Shown piece by piece: positions 45,597-54,076 of a stretch of DNA of 64,000 nt. The notes below the pieces were generated by a model, which was not told the origin of the DNA, searched no databases, and was given only the letters and a program-made list of their open reading frames with translations. How positions within the stretch are numbered: the first letter of the stretch is position 1; each line of letters opens with the position of its first letter. The translations under genes and the position numbers were made by a program. The stretch comes from Micromonospora sp. NBC_01740 (GTDB taxonomy: Bacteria > Actinomycetota > Actinomycetes > Mycobacteriales > Micromonosporaceae). Location of the stretch: positions 496,001 to 560,000 of the forward strand of contig NZ_CP109150.1 in NCBI RefSeq assembly GCF_035920365.1, given 5' to 3'.

Positions 45597-46757
45597 TCAG
45601 GCGGTGAAGCGCAGCTTGCGACGACGGAACAGCAGCACGGCGACCGCGCCGGCGGCCAGCAGCGCCACGCCGGCGGCGATCGCGGCGGCGATCGGGGAGC
45701 CGGTCAGCGGCAGGTCACCGCCGCTGCTCGCGGGCGAGGTCGACGGGGCCGGGCTGTCGACCGGGGCGCTCGGCGACGGGGACTCCGCCGGGGCGCTGGG
45801 CGACGGCGACTCCGCCGGGGCGCTCGGCGACGGCGACTCGGCCGGCGCGGCGGCGAACGCGGCCTCGGCCTTGGCGCTCACGGTGGCGCCGGTGCTGCCA
45901 CCCAGGATGAGCTTCTGCGCGGCGCGCTGGCCGGTGAAGAGGAACACCCGGCCGAAGGAGACCGAGTCCTGTGCGGAAACGGTCACCTTCACCTCGCCGG
46001 CGCCGTCCGCGGCCAGCCAGAACTGGCCGCCGTTGGTGGTCTTGGTGACCGGCTTGCCCTCGGCGTCGACCGCCGAGCCGCCGTCGACCGCGACGGTGAT
46101 CTCGCCCGCCGGGCCCTTGACGGTGAACGGGCCGGCCTTCTCGCCGACGGTGGCCTTGGCGCTGGCCGGGTCGACGCTCAGCTCGGCCTTCGGCTCGGGC
46201 TGGTCGGTGGCGTTGGCCACCAGGTAGTCGTGGACCTTCTTGACCACGTCGTACTGCTTCTTGCCGAGCAGCTTCGGGTTGTCGACCCAGTCACCCAGCT
46301 TGACGCCGTCGCTGAAGTTCCAGATGGCGGTCTGGGTGCCGAAGTAGAGCAGCTTGTCGGCGTCGGCCTTCGCCGGGGCGGTGGCGCCGGCGGCGGCCAG
46401 CAGCTTGGCGGCGTCGGCGTTCGGGTAGCCGTGGGTCAGCACCCACTGCACCTTGCCGAGGTTCTTCACCTGGGACTCGTCCCAGGTGCCCTCCTTGTAC
46501 TTGCCGTCGATCGCCACGTTGGTGTGGTAGTCGATGCAGAAGGCGGGGACGAGCTTTCCGTCGATCTTGAGTGCCAGGGCACCGGTGCTCTTCGGCTGCC
46601 CGTTGAGCACGAGCGTGACGTTGCTGCCCTTGACCGACTTGGCGACGCCGGTCTTGTCAGCGGCGGCGGCCGGCGCCACCGCGCCGAGTGCCAGCGCGCC
46701 GCCGGCGACGGTCGCCAGGGCGATCCGCGCCCAGCGCCGTCCTCGTTGTCCGAACAT
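45597..46757 (-). CDS. Sortase-anchored thioester-domain surface protein
   Basis: This 386-residue secreted wall protein has a signal peptide (residues 1-33, ending APAAAA). The thioester domain has Cys74 in FCIDYHTN and Gln142 in GTQTAIWNF, the residues that form the internal Cys-Gln thioester in Gram-positive adhesins. An Ig-like region follows (about 190-298), then three AESPSPSAP repeats (306-332), the sortase signal LPLTG (349-353), a hydrophobic helix and the RRRKLRFTA tail. I infer covalent attachment to the wall and possible covalent binding of amine-bearing targets. Start ATG 46757 begins the signal peptide; the longer frame does not. A promoter is placed at 46863-46892. Confidence 0.85.
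   Translation of the reverse strand: MFGQRGRRWARIALATVAGGALALGAVAPAAAADKTGVAKSVKGSNVTLVLNGQPKSTGALALKIDGKLVPAFCIDYHTNVAIDGKYKEGTWDESQVKNLGKVQWVLTHGYPNADAAKLLAAAGATAPAKADADKLLYFGTQTAIWNFSDGVKLGDWVDNPKLLGKKQYDVVKKVHDYLVANATDQPEPKAELSVDPASAKATVGEKAGPFTVKGPAGEITVAVDGGSAVDAEGKPVTKTTNGGQFWLAADGAGEVKVTVSAQDSVSFGRVFLFTGQRAAQKLILGGSTGATVSAKAEAAFAAAPAESPSPSAPAESPSPSAPAESPSPSAPVDSPAPSTSPASSGGDLPLTGSPIAAAIAAGVALLAAGAVAVLLFRRRKLRFTA
45760..45846 (-). repeat. 27-bp coding tandem repeat
   Basis: Three near-identical 27-bp units (GACTCCGCCGGGGCGCTGGG and variants on the plus strand) encode AESPSPSAP in the stalk of the surface protein. Copy number is probably variable. Confidence 0.75.
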
Positions 46758-46862
46758 CAGAATCGTGCACCTCTCCCCAGGGGTGACCCGCGCACGGCGG
46801 GTTGCGTGAAGCCGCCGTTCCCGCGGGATGTGCACCACCCGCACGCGAGAACGCGACGGGGC

Positions 46863-46892
46863 ATTATGTGACGGGAGTTGATCGCTTGTCAG
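46863..46892 (-). promoter_or_regulatory. Promoter of the thioester-domain protein gene
   Basis: On the minus strand, -35 CTGACA (46892-46887), an 18-bp spacer and -10 CATAAT (46868-46863), each 5 of 6 to consensus. The leader would be about 98 bases. It separates this gene from the response-regulator gene upstream on the same strand. Confidence 0.6.
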
Positions 46893-46947
46893 CCCCTGTG
46901 GGCCGCATTCGTCGGTTCCGTCCCATATGACGGGGAAAAGAATTGGA

Positions 46948-47634
46948 TCACACGAGCCGACGGTCGGCCGCCCAGCGGGACAACTCGTACCTGTTGGACA
47001 TCTGGAGCTTGCGAAGCACGTTGGACACGTGCGTCTCCACCGTCTTGATGGAGATGTAGAGCTCCTTGGCGATCTCCTTGTAGGCGTACCCCCGGGCGAG
47101 CAGCCGCAGCACCTCGCGCTCGCGGTTGGTGAGCTGGTCCAGCTCCGGGTCGGCCACCGGGGCGTCGGGACGGGCCGCGAACGCGTCCAGCACGAACCCC
47201 GCCAACCGGGGGCTGAACACGGCGTCGCCGTCGGCCACCCGGCGGACCGCGGCGGCCAGCTCCTCGGGAGAGATCGTCTTCGTGACGTAGCCCCGCGCGC
47301 CGGCCCGGATCAGCCCGATCACGTCCTCCGCCGCGTCCGAGACGCTCAGCGCCAAGAACCTGACCTGCGGGTGGGTACGCCGCATCGCCTCCAGCACCGC
47401 CCGGCCGCCGCCGTCGGGCATGTGCACGTCGAGCAGCACCACGTCGGGCAGCGTGGCGGCGATCCGGGTGACCGCCTCGGCGACGGTGCTCGCCTCGCCC
47501 ACCACCTCGACGTGCGCGCCCAGCTCGGCGCGGACCCCCGCGCGGAACATGGCGTGGTCGTCGACGAGGAAGACCCGCAGCCGCTCGGCGCGGGCAGCCG
47601 CCCCCTCGACCGGTTCCATCGACTGCTCGGTCAT
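46948..47634 (-). CDS. LuxR/NarL-family response regulator
   Basis: This 228-residue DNA-binding regulator has a receiver domain (residues about 18-140; acidic pair VDDH at 24-27, phospho-acceptor Asp69 in VLLDVHMPDGG, Lys in GYVTKTI). A C-terminal LuxR helix-turn-helix follows (LTNREREVLRLLARGYAYKEIAKELYIS, then KTVETHVSNVLRKL). The ATG overlaps the stop of the kinase gene by one base (TGATG). It should be phosphorylated by the neighbouring PspC-HisKA_3 kinase, as in LiaSR/VraSR-type systems. A shared motif ahead of two PspC genes (49007, 56417) is a candidate target. Confidence 0.92.
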   Translation of the reverse strand: MTEQSMEPVEGAAARAERLRVFLVDDHAMFRAGVRAELGAHVEVVGEASTVAEAVTRIAATLPDVVLLDVHMPDGGGRAVLEAMRRTHPQVRFLALSVSDAAEDVIGLIRAGARGYVTKTISPEELAAAVRRVADGDAVFSPRLAGFVLDAFAARPDAPVADPELDQLTNREREVLRLLARGYAYKEIAKELYISIKTVETHVSNVLRKLQMSNRYELSRWAADRRLV

Positions 47635-48908
47635 CACTTGTCCCTCTCCGCCGTTGCCGGGTCGCGGGTGATCGGCAGGATCAACCGGACCTCGGTCCCT
47701 TCCCCCGGCTCGGAGCGGATCTCCGCCCGGCCGCCGTGCCGCTTCATCCGCCCGATGATCGAGCCCCGGACCCCGTGCCGGTGATCCTCCACCGTATCCG
47801 GGTCGAAGCCCTTCCCCCGGTCCCGGACGAAGACGCTGACCTGATCCGGCTCGACCTCGGCGTAGAGCGAGACGGTCTGCACCCCGGCGTGCCGGGCGGC
47901 GTTCACCAGCGCCTCGCGGGCGGCCGCCACCAGCGCGCCGACCCGCTCGTCGGTCTCCCGGTCGCCGACCACCACCGCCTCCACCGTGATCGCGAACGTG
48001 TCCTCGACCTCGGCGGCGGCCTGCTCCAGGGCGGCGGCGAACCGCTCGGTGGGCGAGCCGGTGGGCTTGTAGAGCCAGTTGCGCAGCGAGCGTTCCTGCC
48101 CCCGGGCGAGCCGCTGGACGGTCTTCACGTCGCTCGCGTTGCGCTGGATCAGGGCCAGGGTGTGCAGCACCTGGTCGTGCACCATGGCGGCCAGCTCGGC
48201 CCGTTCCTGCTCCCGGATGCGCCCCTCGCGCTCCGACCGGAGCTGGTTGTACGTCCGCCACAGCACCGGCGCGGCCACCACGCCGACCCCGGCGAGCCCG
48301 ACCAGGGCGAAGATCACGCCGTTGAGCACGGCGTCGAAGTTCTGCGCCGGGGAGTACACCGCGGCGACGCCGATGATGCCCACCGCGACCAGCACCCCGC
48401 CGCCGATGAACCGGAGCACGAAGGCCCGCCGGTCGCTCTCCTCCACCACCGCGCCCAGCCAGGGCACCGGCATGGAGTCGCCCCACTGCCGCCGCCGCTC
48501 CGGCGCCGACTGGTGCCAGATCACCCCGGCGCCGACCGCGATGATCGCGACCAGCCAGCCGGCGGTGCCCGCCGCCCCGACCGAGTCAAAGACCATCACC
48601 TGCACCAGCAGCACGCCGAGGCCGATCGCCACGAACGGCAGCAGCTGGGCGACGTCCCTGCGGGCCGGTACGGCGGTGTCGCCCGGGCGCAGCGGCACGA
48701 CCGCCCAGAAGGCCGCGTAGAGCAGCAGGCCGAGCCCGCTCAGCCCCAGCAGCACCATGAAGGCGACCCGTACCCGCAGCACCGAGATGCCGAGGTGGTC
48801 GGCGATGCCGGCGGCCACCCCCGCGGCCATCCGGTGCTCGGGGGCGCGGTAGAGGCGGGGTGGCTGGGTCACGGCGCTGATCGGAGACTCCCTGGTCACG
48901 GCGGGCAC
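47634..48908 (-). CDS. PspC-domain sensor histidine kinase
   Basis: This 424-residue membrane kinase has an N-terminal PspC domain (RLYRAPEHRMAAGVAAGIADHLGISVLRVRVAF, residues about 19-75) and about five further helices to residue 215. A HisKA_3 domain follows with the phospho-acceptor His244 in MVHDQVLHTL, then an ATPase domain (REALVNAARHAG, VRDRGKGFDPD). The PspC sensor and the cognate NarL-type regulator suggest envelope-stress sensing. The start is unsure (GTG 48908 or GTG 48899; no clear ribosome site). It is divergent from the PspC/LiaF-like gene at 49071. Confidence 0.9.
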   Translation of the reverse strand: MPAVTRESPISAVTQPPRLYRAPEHRMAAGVAAGIADHLGISVLRVRVAFMVLLGLSGLGLLLYAAFWAVVPLRPGDTAVPARRDVAQLLPFVAIGLGVLLVQVMVFDSVGAAGTAGWLVAIIAVGAGVIWHQSAPERRRQWGDSMPVPWLGAVVEESDRRAFVLRFIGGGVLVAVGIIGVAAVYSPAQNFDAVLNGVIFALVGLAGVGVVAAPVLWRTYNQLRSEREGRIREQERAELAAMVHDQVLHTLALIQRNASDVKTVQRLARGQERSLRNWLYKPTGSPTERFAAALEQAAAEVEDTFAITVEAVVVGDRETDERVGALVAAAREALVNAARHAGVQTVSLYAEVEPDQVSVFVRDRGKGFDPDTVEDHRHGVRGSIIGRMKRHGGRAEIRSEPGEGTEVRLILPITRDPATAERDK

Positions 48909-49006
48909 GGAGCGGGCGACGGTCCGTTTCCGGTGTCGGATCGATCGTCACACGACGCACCGGGGCCCGACCACGGGGACGCCCCCGACATTCGGGCCAC
49001 CGGGAT

Positions 49007-49029
49007 CTCAGGGTGGGGTCAGGGTCGGG
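49007..49029 (+). promoter_or_regulatory. Shared PspC-gene motif, copy 1
   Basis: CTCAGGG, two variable bases, GGGTCAGGGT, one variable base, GGG, located 42 bp before ATG 49071. The same 23-bp pattern occurs at 56417-56439 ahead of the other PspC gene. It contains a direct repeat TCAGGG at 11-bp spacing. Here an inverted CCTGAG follows at 49031. Confidence 0.55.
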
Positions 49030-49070
49030 TCCTGAGGCCGTCCGGCGGGTCGGGGCAGCAGGATCGAGGC

Positions 49071-50744
49071 ATGACCGAGGAAGCTGCCCAGCCCGCCGAC
49101 CCCGGGGCCGCTCAGCCGGGCGGGCCACCGCCGACCGCGCCACCGCCCGCCGGTTCCGCGCCACCGCCCGCCGGTTCCGCGGCGCCGCCCCCCGTGGCCG
49201 CGCCGCCCCCCGCCGGGGACGCGGGCGGGACGCCACCACCCGGCGCCGGGCCGGGCCCCGGACCGCAGCCGTCGTTCGGCGGCGCCGGCTTCACCTCGCG
49301 GTACGGCCTGGTGCGCCCCCGCGACGGCCGCTACCTGGCCGGCGTCTGCGCCGCCATCGGCCGGGCCACCAACACCGACCCGGTCCTCTGGCGGGTGCTG
49401 CTGGCGGTGCTCGGCTTCTTCGGCGGCATCGGCATCCTGGTCTACGTCACCGCCTGGCTGATCATCCCGGGCGAGGGGGACAGCGCCTCTCCCGTCGAGT
49501 CCATGCTGGGCCGGGGCCGGTCCAGCATGTCCCCGGTCACGGTGATCGTGCTGAGCATCCTGGTCGCGATCAGTTTCGGCTACATCGTCACGGACGCGTT
49601 CCGGGCGGTGCTGCTCGGCGCCGCGATCCTGATCGGCGGCGCGCTGCTGCTGAACCGCGACAACAGGGCCGCCCAGGGCGCGCCGGTCGGCCCCGTCCCG
49701 CCCGTTCCGCCCACCGCCCCGCCCGGGCCGGTGCCACCCGTCGGCCATCCCGCCCCGGTCGCGTACGCGGCCCCGCCGACCGTGGCCGTGGCCCCCGGAT
49801 CGGGCCCGGTCCCGGCCCCGCCGGCGACCGTCGCCCAGCCCGCCTGGAGCGCCCCGGTCTCCCCACCGACCGCCGAGCTGCCCGCCTGGCCGCCGGCCGC
49901 CCCGGCCCCGCCCGCCCGTCCACCCGCGGGTACGCCGACCGTCGGCTGGCCCCCGGCAGCGCCCACGTCCGGCTGGCCCGCCGCGACCTCGGGCGCACCG
50001 GGACCGGGCCACCCGGTGCCCCCGCCCCGGCCCCCGGGCTACCGGCCCCCGTTCGCCCCGCACGGCCCGTACGCCGGGCAGACCGTCGTGCCGCCCGCAC
50101 CGCGCAAGCCGCCGAAGCCGCCGAAGCGACCGAAGGAGCGCTCCCCGCTCGGCGCGGTGACGTTCTCGCTGATCTTCCTCGCCCTGGGCGTGGTCGCCGT
50201 CGTCGACCTGCTGGACGTCTACGCCATCGGGGCGTCGGCCTACTTCGCGGCCACGCTGGCCACCATCGGGCTCGGCCTGCTGGTCGGCACCTGGTTCGGA
50301 CGGGCCCGCTGGCTCATCGCGCTCGGCGTGGTGGCCGCCGCCGCGCTCGGCGTGGCCACCGTGGCCGAGTCCTACGACCGGATCCGGGGCGTCGACGGCA
50401 ACGTCACCTGGGCGCCCACCGACCACCGCGACCTCGCCCTGCGGTACGAGAACAGCTTCGGCGACACGGTCCTGGACCTGCGCGCGGTCGACTTCGACAA
50501 GAAGAACACCGAGATCACCGTCTCCGTCAACTTCGGCGAGTGCACGGTGGTGGTGCCGCCGAACGTCGACGTCACCACGGTCGCCGACGTCAACGCCGGC
50601 GACGCGGTCGTCTTCGGCAAGCACTCCGGCGGGCTGGCGGGCGAGCTGCGGGAGACGACCGACCTGGGTCCGGACGGCCCCGGCGGCGGCACGCTGCGCC
50701 TCTACATCCACGTCAACGCCGGCAACCTGGAGGTGACCCGGTGA
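49071..50744 (+). CDS. PspC/LiaF-like membrane protein
   Basis: This 557-residue protein has a Pro/Ala-rich cytoplasmic start (1-70) and a PspC domain (LVRPRDGRYLAGVCAAIGRATNTDPVLWRVLLAVLGFFGG, about 78-140). Two helices, a long Pro-rich linker (about 215-360) and three more helices follow. The C-terminal domain (residues about 440-557) of beta type, with RYENSFGDTVLDLR and ITVSVNFGECTVVVPPNVDV, resembles LiaF/DUF2154. LiaF-type proteins hold their kinase inactive until envelope stress. It is divergent from the PspC kinase and overlaps the next gene by 4 bp. Confidence 0.87.
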   Translation: MTEEAAQPADPGAAQPGGPPPTAPPPAGSAPPPAGSAAPPPVAAPPPAGDAGGTPPPGAGPGPGPQPSFGGAGFTSRYGLVRPRDGRYLAGVCAAIGRATNTDPVLWRVLLAVLGFFGGIGILVYVTAWLIIPGEGDSASPVESMLGRGRSSMSPVTVIVLSILVAISFGYIVTDAFRAVLLGAAILIGGALLLNRDNRAAQGAPVGPVPPVPPTAPPGPVPPVGHPAPVAYAAPPTVAVAPGSGPVPAPPATVAQPAWSAPVSPPTAELPAWPPAAPAPPARPPAGTPTVGWPPAAPTSGWPAATSGAPGPGHPVPPPRPPGYRPPFAPHGPYAGQTVVPPAPRKPPKPPKRPKERSPLGAVTFSLIFLALGVVAVVDLLDVYAIGASAYFAATLATIGLGLLVGTWFGRARWLIALGVVAAAALGVATVAESYDRIRGVDGNVTWAPTDHRDLALRYENSFGDTVLDLRAVDFDKKNTEITVSVNFGECTVVVPPNVDVTTVADVNAGDAVVFGKHSGGLAGELRETTDLGPDGPGGGTLRLYIHVNAGNLEVTR

Positions 50745-51583
50745 AGGCCCACCGCACCGACATCGTGTCCTTCGCCTTCGGGCTGATCTTCCTCGGCCTC
50801 GCCGCGTGGTGGCTGCTCGCCCAGTTGCTCGGGCTCGCCCTCCCCCCGGTCGGCTGGTTCCTGGCCGGCGCGCTGATCCTGATCGGCCTGCTGGGCCTGC
50901 TGGGCGCGTTGCGCTCCGGGCGGTCCGGCGCCGCGCCCACGCCCGGCGACGCCCCCTCCGGCGACGCCCCCTCCGACGCCGCCCTCACCGACGCCACCGC
51001 CTCCGACGCGGTCGCCCCGGACACCGTCGCGCCCGTCTCCACCCCGCCGGGCGCGGAACCGGCGGGCCGGGCCACGGACCGACAGGCCACCGGGATCGAC
51101 CCGACCCGCTGGGACCTCGACCGGCCCGCGCCGGCCGACGAGCCGACGGCGTGGGGCGGCCGGCGCTCCGACTGGGGCGAGCCGACCGACTGGGGCACCC
51201 GGTCCGAGTGGGACGTCTCCGCGCCGACGACCGGCGCACCGACGACGGCCGGGCTGCCGCCGAGCGGACAGCCGGCGGAGGAACCGACGACCGCCGGGCA
51301 GACGGCGGAGGTGCCGACAACCGGCGGGGCGACCACGGAGACGCCGGCGACGGTCGGGCAGACGGCGGAGGTGCCGACGACCGGCGGGGCGACCACGGAT
51401 ACGCCGGCGACGGTCGGGCCGACGACGGGTGGCCTGCGGACCGGGGACGAGGCCGACGAGTGGCCGACGGAGGCCGTCACCGACGTCCGGCCCGAGGCGG
51501 TCGAGGACCGCGCCGCCGACGAGGACGCCCTGTCCCGGCGGACCGACGGGCCGTCGGCCGGTGGGGAGCACCCGCGCGGCTGA
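50741..51583 (+). CDS. Two-helix membrane protein with Thr/Pro repeat tail
   Basis: This 280-residue protein starts with GTG overlapping the stop of the LiaF-like gene (GTGA). The N-terminal 60 residues form two hydrophobic helices with the pattern IVSFAFGLIFLGLAAWWLLAQ, similar to the small membrane domain found next to LiaF/PspC proteins. The rest is an acidic Thr/Ala/Pro tail with two 20-residue repeats (GQTAEVPTTGGATT and following). Coupling implies a role with the LiaF-like protein. No catalytic motif is visible. Confidence 0.8.
   Translation: MKAHRTDIVSFAFGLIFLGLAAWWLLAQLLGLALPPVGWFLAGALILIGLLGLLGALRSGRSGAAPTPGDAPSGDAPSDAALTDATASDAVAPDTVAPVSTPPGAEPAGRATDRQATGIDPTRWDLDRPAPADEPTAWGGRRSDWGEPTDWGTRSEWDVSAPTTGAPTTAGLPPSGQPAEEPTTAGQTAEVPTTGGATTETPATVGQTAEVPTTGGATTDTPATVGPTTGGLRTGDEADEWPTEAVTDVRPEAVEDRAADEDALSRRTDGPSAGGEHPRG
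51301..51420 (+). repeat. 60-bp coding tandem repeat
   Basis: 51301-51360 and 51361-51420 are identical except at three positions. Each encodes 20 residues. A partial, decayed copy precedes them. The near identity indicates recent duplication. Confidence 0.9.
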
Positions 51584-51760
51584 CCACAGCGGTGCGGCCG
51601 TCGTCGGCGGCGGCCTATGCTGGCCGTGGAGAACTCGCCTCCGCCGGCCGGCCCGCGCCGACCTGGCCGCCGCACCGACCTGGCCGCCGCGCCGGCCGGA
51701 CGCGCCGCCGTGGCGGTCCCGCCGCGATTCCCGTCTCTACCCGTCAGGAGTCCGTCCGAC

Positions 51761-53014
51761 ATGACGCAGTCCCCCGCCGTGCGCACCTTCGGCCGGTCCG
51801 GTCCGGTCCGCATCGGCGAGCGAGCCGCCCGTACCCTCGTCTCCGAGCTCGCCCGGATCAACGATCCGAAGGCCGCGCTGCTGGTCGGCGCGACGCCCGA
51901 GTCCGCGGTGCTGACCGCGGCGATCGACGCGCTGCTGCCCGGCGACACCCTCACCCTGGTGCCCGCCGGGTCGGCCTCCCCGGCGGCCCTCCGGGAGCAC
52001 GTCACCGCCCAGGGTCGCTGGGTGGCCGACCGGGTCCGCGTGGTCGACACCCTCGCCGAGGCCGAGCCGGCCGCGGTGGTCGTCGCCGCGGAGCCGCTCA
52101 CCGGCACGGCCGACGAGACCCGCGCCGCCGTCGAGGGCCTGACGAAGTACCTCGCCGACGGCGCGGTGCTGAGCGTGGCCACGACCGCGACGCCGGGGCG
52201 TACCGCGGGCGCCGCCGCCGAACTGGACCGGCAGGGCGCGTTGTACGGCGTCGGGGTCGACCTGGTGCTGCGCAACACGCCGCCGCTGCGGGTGTACCGG
52301 CTCCGCTACACCCCGGCCGACGCCGCGTCGGCGGCCCGGCTGGCGCCGGCGTACCGCCCGTCCAGCGTCCCGCTGACCCGTGGGATGCACATCGACTCCA
52401 ACGGGGTGGCCGCGGCCGGCATCGCGCTGGGCCTGGCCGCGGTGGCCCGGGCGACCCGGCCGAAGTCGAAGCTCTGGCTGCTCCCGGCCCTGGCCGCCGC
52501 TCCCGTGGCCGCCTTCTTCCGGGACCCGGAGCGCGACGTGCCGGAGGACCCGTCGGCGGTCGTCGCCTCGGCCGACGGTCGGGTGCTGTCCGTGCAGCGG
52601 CTGCACGACGAGCGTTTCGGCGAGGGCGAGTGGCTGCGGATCGCGGTCTTCCTGTCGGTGCTGGACGTGCACGTCAACCGTGCCCCGGTGGCCGGCAAGG
52701 TGGTCGACTACTTCGTCGCCGACGGTGGCTTCGCCAACGCGATGAAGCCGGCGGCGGAGCACAACGTGGCCGCGTACACGGTGCTGGACACCGCGCGCGG
52801 CACGGTGGTCGTGGCGCAGCGCACGGGCCTGATCGCCCGGCGGATCGTGCAGCGGGCGCCGATCGGCGCGCTGCTGGCCCGGGGCGAGCGCTTCGGCCTG
52901 ATCCGGTTCGGCTCGCGCACCGACGTCTACCTGCCGGCGGACGCGGCGGAGCCGCTGGTCGGCCCCGGGGACAAGGTCGTCGGGGGCTCGACCGTCATCG
53001 CCCGCTGGCGCTGA
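51761..53014 (+). CDS. psd: Phosphatidylserine decarboxylase with N-terminal extension
   Basis: This enzyme makes phosphatidylethanolamine from phosphatidylserine at the membrane; it has 417 residues. The C-terminal half (about 205-417) is a PSD of the archaeal-like type: a helix pair, FFRDPERDVPEDPSAVVASADG, VFLSVLDVHVNRAPVAG, NAMKPAAEHN and LIRFGSRTDVYLP. The Gly-Ser of FGS is the self-cleavage site, whose Ser becomes pyruvoyl, leaving an alpha chain of about 34 residues. The N-terminal 200 residues (IGERAARTLVSELARIND, LLVGATPESAVLTAAIDALLPG) resemble a methyltransferase-like Rossmann fold without a clear SAM motif. AGGAG is 10 bases before ATG 51761. Confidence 0.9.
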   Translation: MTQSPAVRTFGRSGPVRIGERAARTLVSELARINDPKAALLVGATPESAVLTAAIDALLPGDTLTLVPAGSASPAALREHVTAQGRWVADRVRVVDTLAEAEPAAVVVAAEPLTGTADETRAAVEGLTKYLADGAVLSVATTATPGRTAGAAAELDRQGALYGVGVDLVLRNTPPLRVYRLRYTPADAASAARLAPAYRPSSVPLTRGMHIDSNGVAAAGIALGLAAVARATRPKSKLWLLPALAAAPVAAFFRDPERDVPEDPSAVVASADGRVLSVQRLHDERFGEGEWLRIAVFLSVLDVHVNRAPVAGKVVDYFVADGGFANAMKPAAEHNVAAYTVLDTARGTVVVAQRTGLIARRIVQRAPIGALLARGERFGLIRFGSRTDVYLPADAAEPLVGPGDKVVGGSTVIARWR

Positions 53015-53034
53015 GGCCCGGCCGGACGACACGA

Positions 53035-53068
53035 AGAAGGGGCGCCGCGAATGCGCGGCGCCCCTTCT
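53035..53068. terminator. Bidirectional terminator between psd and pssA
   Basis: Perfect 15-bp stem AGAAGGGGCGCCGCG (53035-53049), loop AATG, complement 53054-53068, between convergent genes. Confidence 0.88.
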
Positions 53069-53080
53069 CGCGTACGTGTG

Positions 53081-54076
53081 TCAGGCGGTACGACGCTGAC
53101 GCAGCCAGAGCACCGGGCCGCTGACCAGGTAACCGACCACGATCAGGGCGAAGGTGAGCCGGATGTCGATCAGCGCGCCGATCACCGGGGCCAGCCACAG
53201 CCACGGCGGCAGCTTCAGCAGCCGGGCGAGCTTCGCGTAGGGGAAGCTGGAGACCATGGCGAAGGCGAGCAGCGCCACGCCGGCGACCAGGACGATGCCC
53301 GGCACCGGCAGCCCGATGGCGACGGTCAGCGCGAGCACTGCGGCGGCCATGGTGGTGGGCACGCCGCAGAAGAACCGGCCGTCCTTCGGCGAGACGTTGA
53401 ACCGGGCGAGCCGGATCGCCGCGCACGCCGCCACGAGGGCGCAGGCCACCGCGGCGGCCGGCGTGGAGACCGAACCGGCCAGCGAGGCGTAGACCACCAC
53501 GGGGGCGGCGAGCCCAAACGAGCACATGTCGGCCAGCGAGTCCATCTGCGCCCCGAACGGGCTGGCCACGCCGAACTTGCGGGCGAGCGCGCCGTCGAGG
53601 CCGTCGAAGACGACGCAGGCGATCAGGCAGAGCGCGGCGACGCGCACCTCGCCCTGCATGGCCAGGAAGATGGCCAGCATGCCGAGCATCAGGCTGCTGA
53701 GTGTGCAGGCGTTGACCACCGCGAACTTCATCCGGCGGGCGACCGTCCGCTCGCCCGGAAGCAGCGGGATCGACATCGCCGAGTCGTCGTCGACCGGGGT
53801 CGTGGGGCCGAGCGCGGGGCTGACCGGGACGATCGAGGCGACGTCGGCGCGCTCGACCCGGGTGAGTCCGTAGCGGCGTCGCGGCCGGTCGGCGTAGCGG
53901 TGCTCGGGCATCGAGAGGTCGCTGGTCGCGTGCAGGTCGCCGTCGCGGCGCCCCACCCGGACCAGCAGCACCTGCCGGGCGAGCGTGCTGCTGCGGCGCA
54001 ACGGGCCCGCCCAACGACGCCCTGCGGGACGCGGACTGTCAGTGGTACGACGCCGGCGCCATGGGGCTCTCGGCAC
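53081..54076 (-). CDS. pssA: CDP-diacylglycerol--serine O-phosphatidyltransferase
   Basis: This enzyme makes phosphatidylserine, the substrate of Psd encoded opposite. It is a CDP-alcohol phosphotransferase with about eight helices and the motif DGLDGALARKFG, then GAQMDSLAD (D-x2-DG-x2-AR-x8-G-x3-D-x3-D). I chose GTG 54076 because GGAGG (54085-54081) precedes it at a usable distance, giving 331 residues with a basic 100-residue N-terminal extension. ATG 53911 (276 residues) and ATG 53776 (231 residues) lack a ribosome site but are closer to the family length. psd and pssA are often cotranscribed in actinobacteria; here they converge. Confidence 0.85.
   Translation of the reverse strand: MPRAPWRRRRTTDSPRPAGRRWAGPLRRSSTLARQVLLVRVGRRDGDLHATSDLSMPEHRYADRPRRRYGLTRVERADVASIVPVSPALGPTTPVDDDSAMSIPLLPGERTVARRMKFAVVNACTLSSLMLGMLAIFLAMQGEVRVAALCLIACVVFDGLDGALARKFGVASPFGAQMDSLADMCSFGLAAPVVVYASLAGSVSTPAAAVACALVAACAAIRLARFNVSPKDGRFFCGVPTTMAAAVLALTVAIGLPVPGIVLVAGVALLAFAMVSSFPYAKLARLLKLPPWLWLAPVIGALIDIRLTFALIVVGYLVSGPVLWLRQRRTA

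Noticed and set aside
45071..45607. A 178-codon plus-strand frame over the deacetylase fragment
   Set aside because: It is in a different frame from the AHPDD match, lacks a ribosome site and is low-complexity.
53776..53911. Internal ATG starts as the certain start of pssA
   Set aside because: Both lack a ribosome site, whereas GTG 54076 has GGAGG. They are kept as alternatives only because the resulting length is closer to the family.
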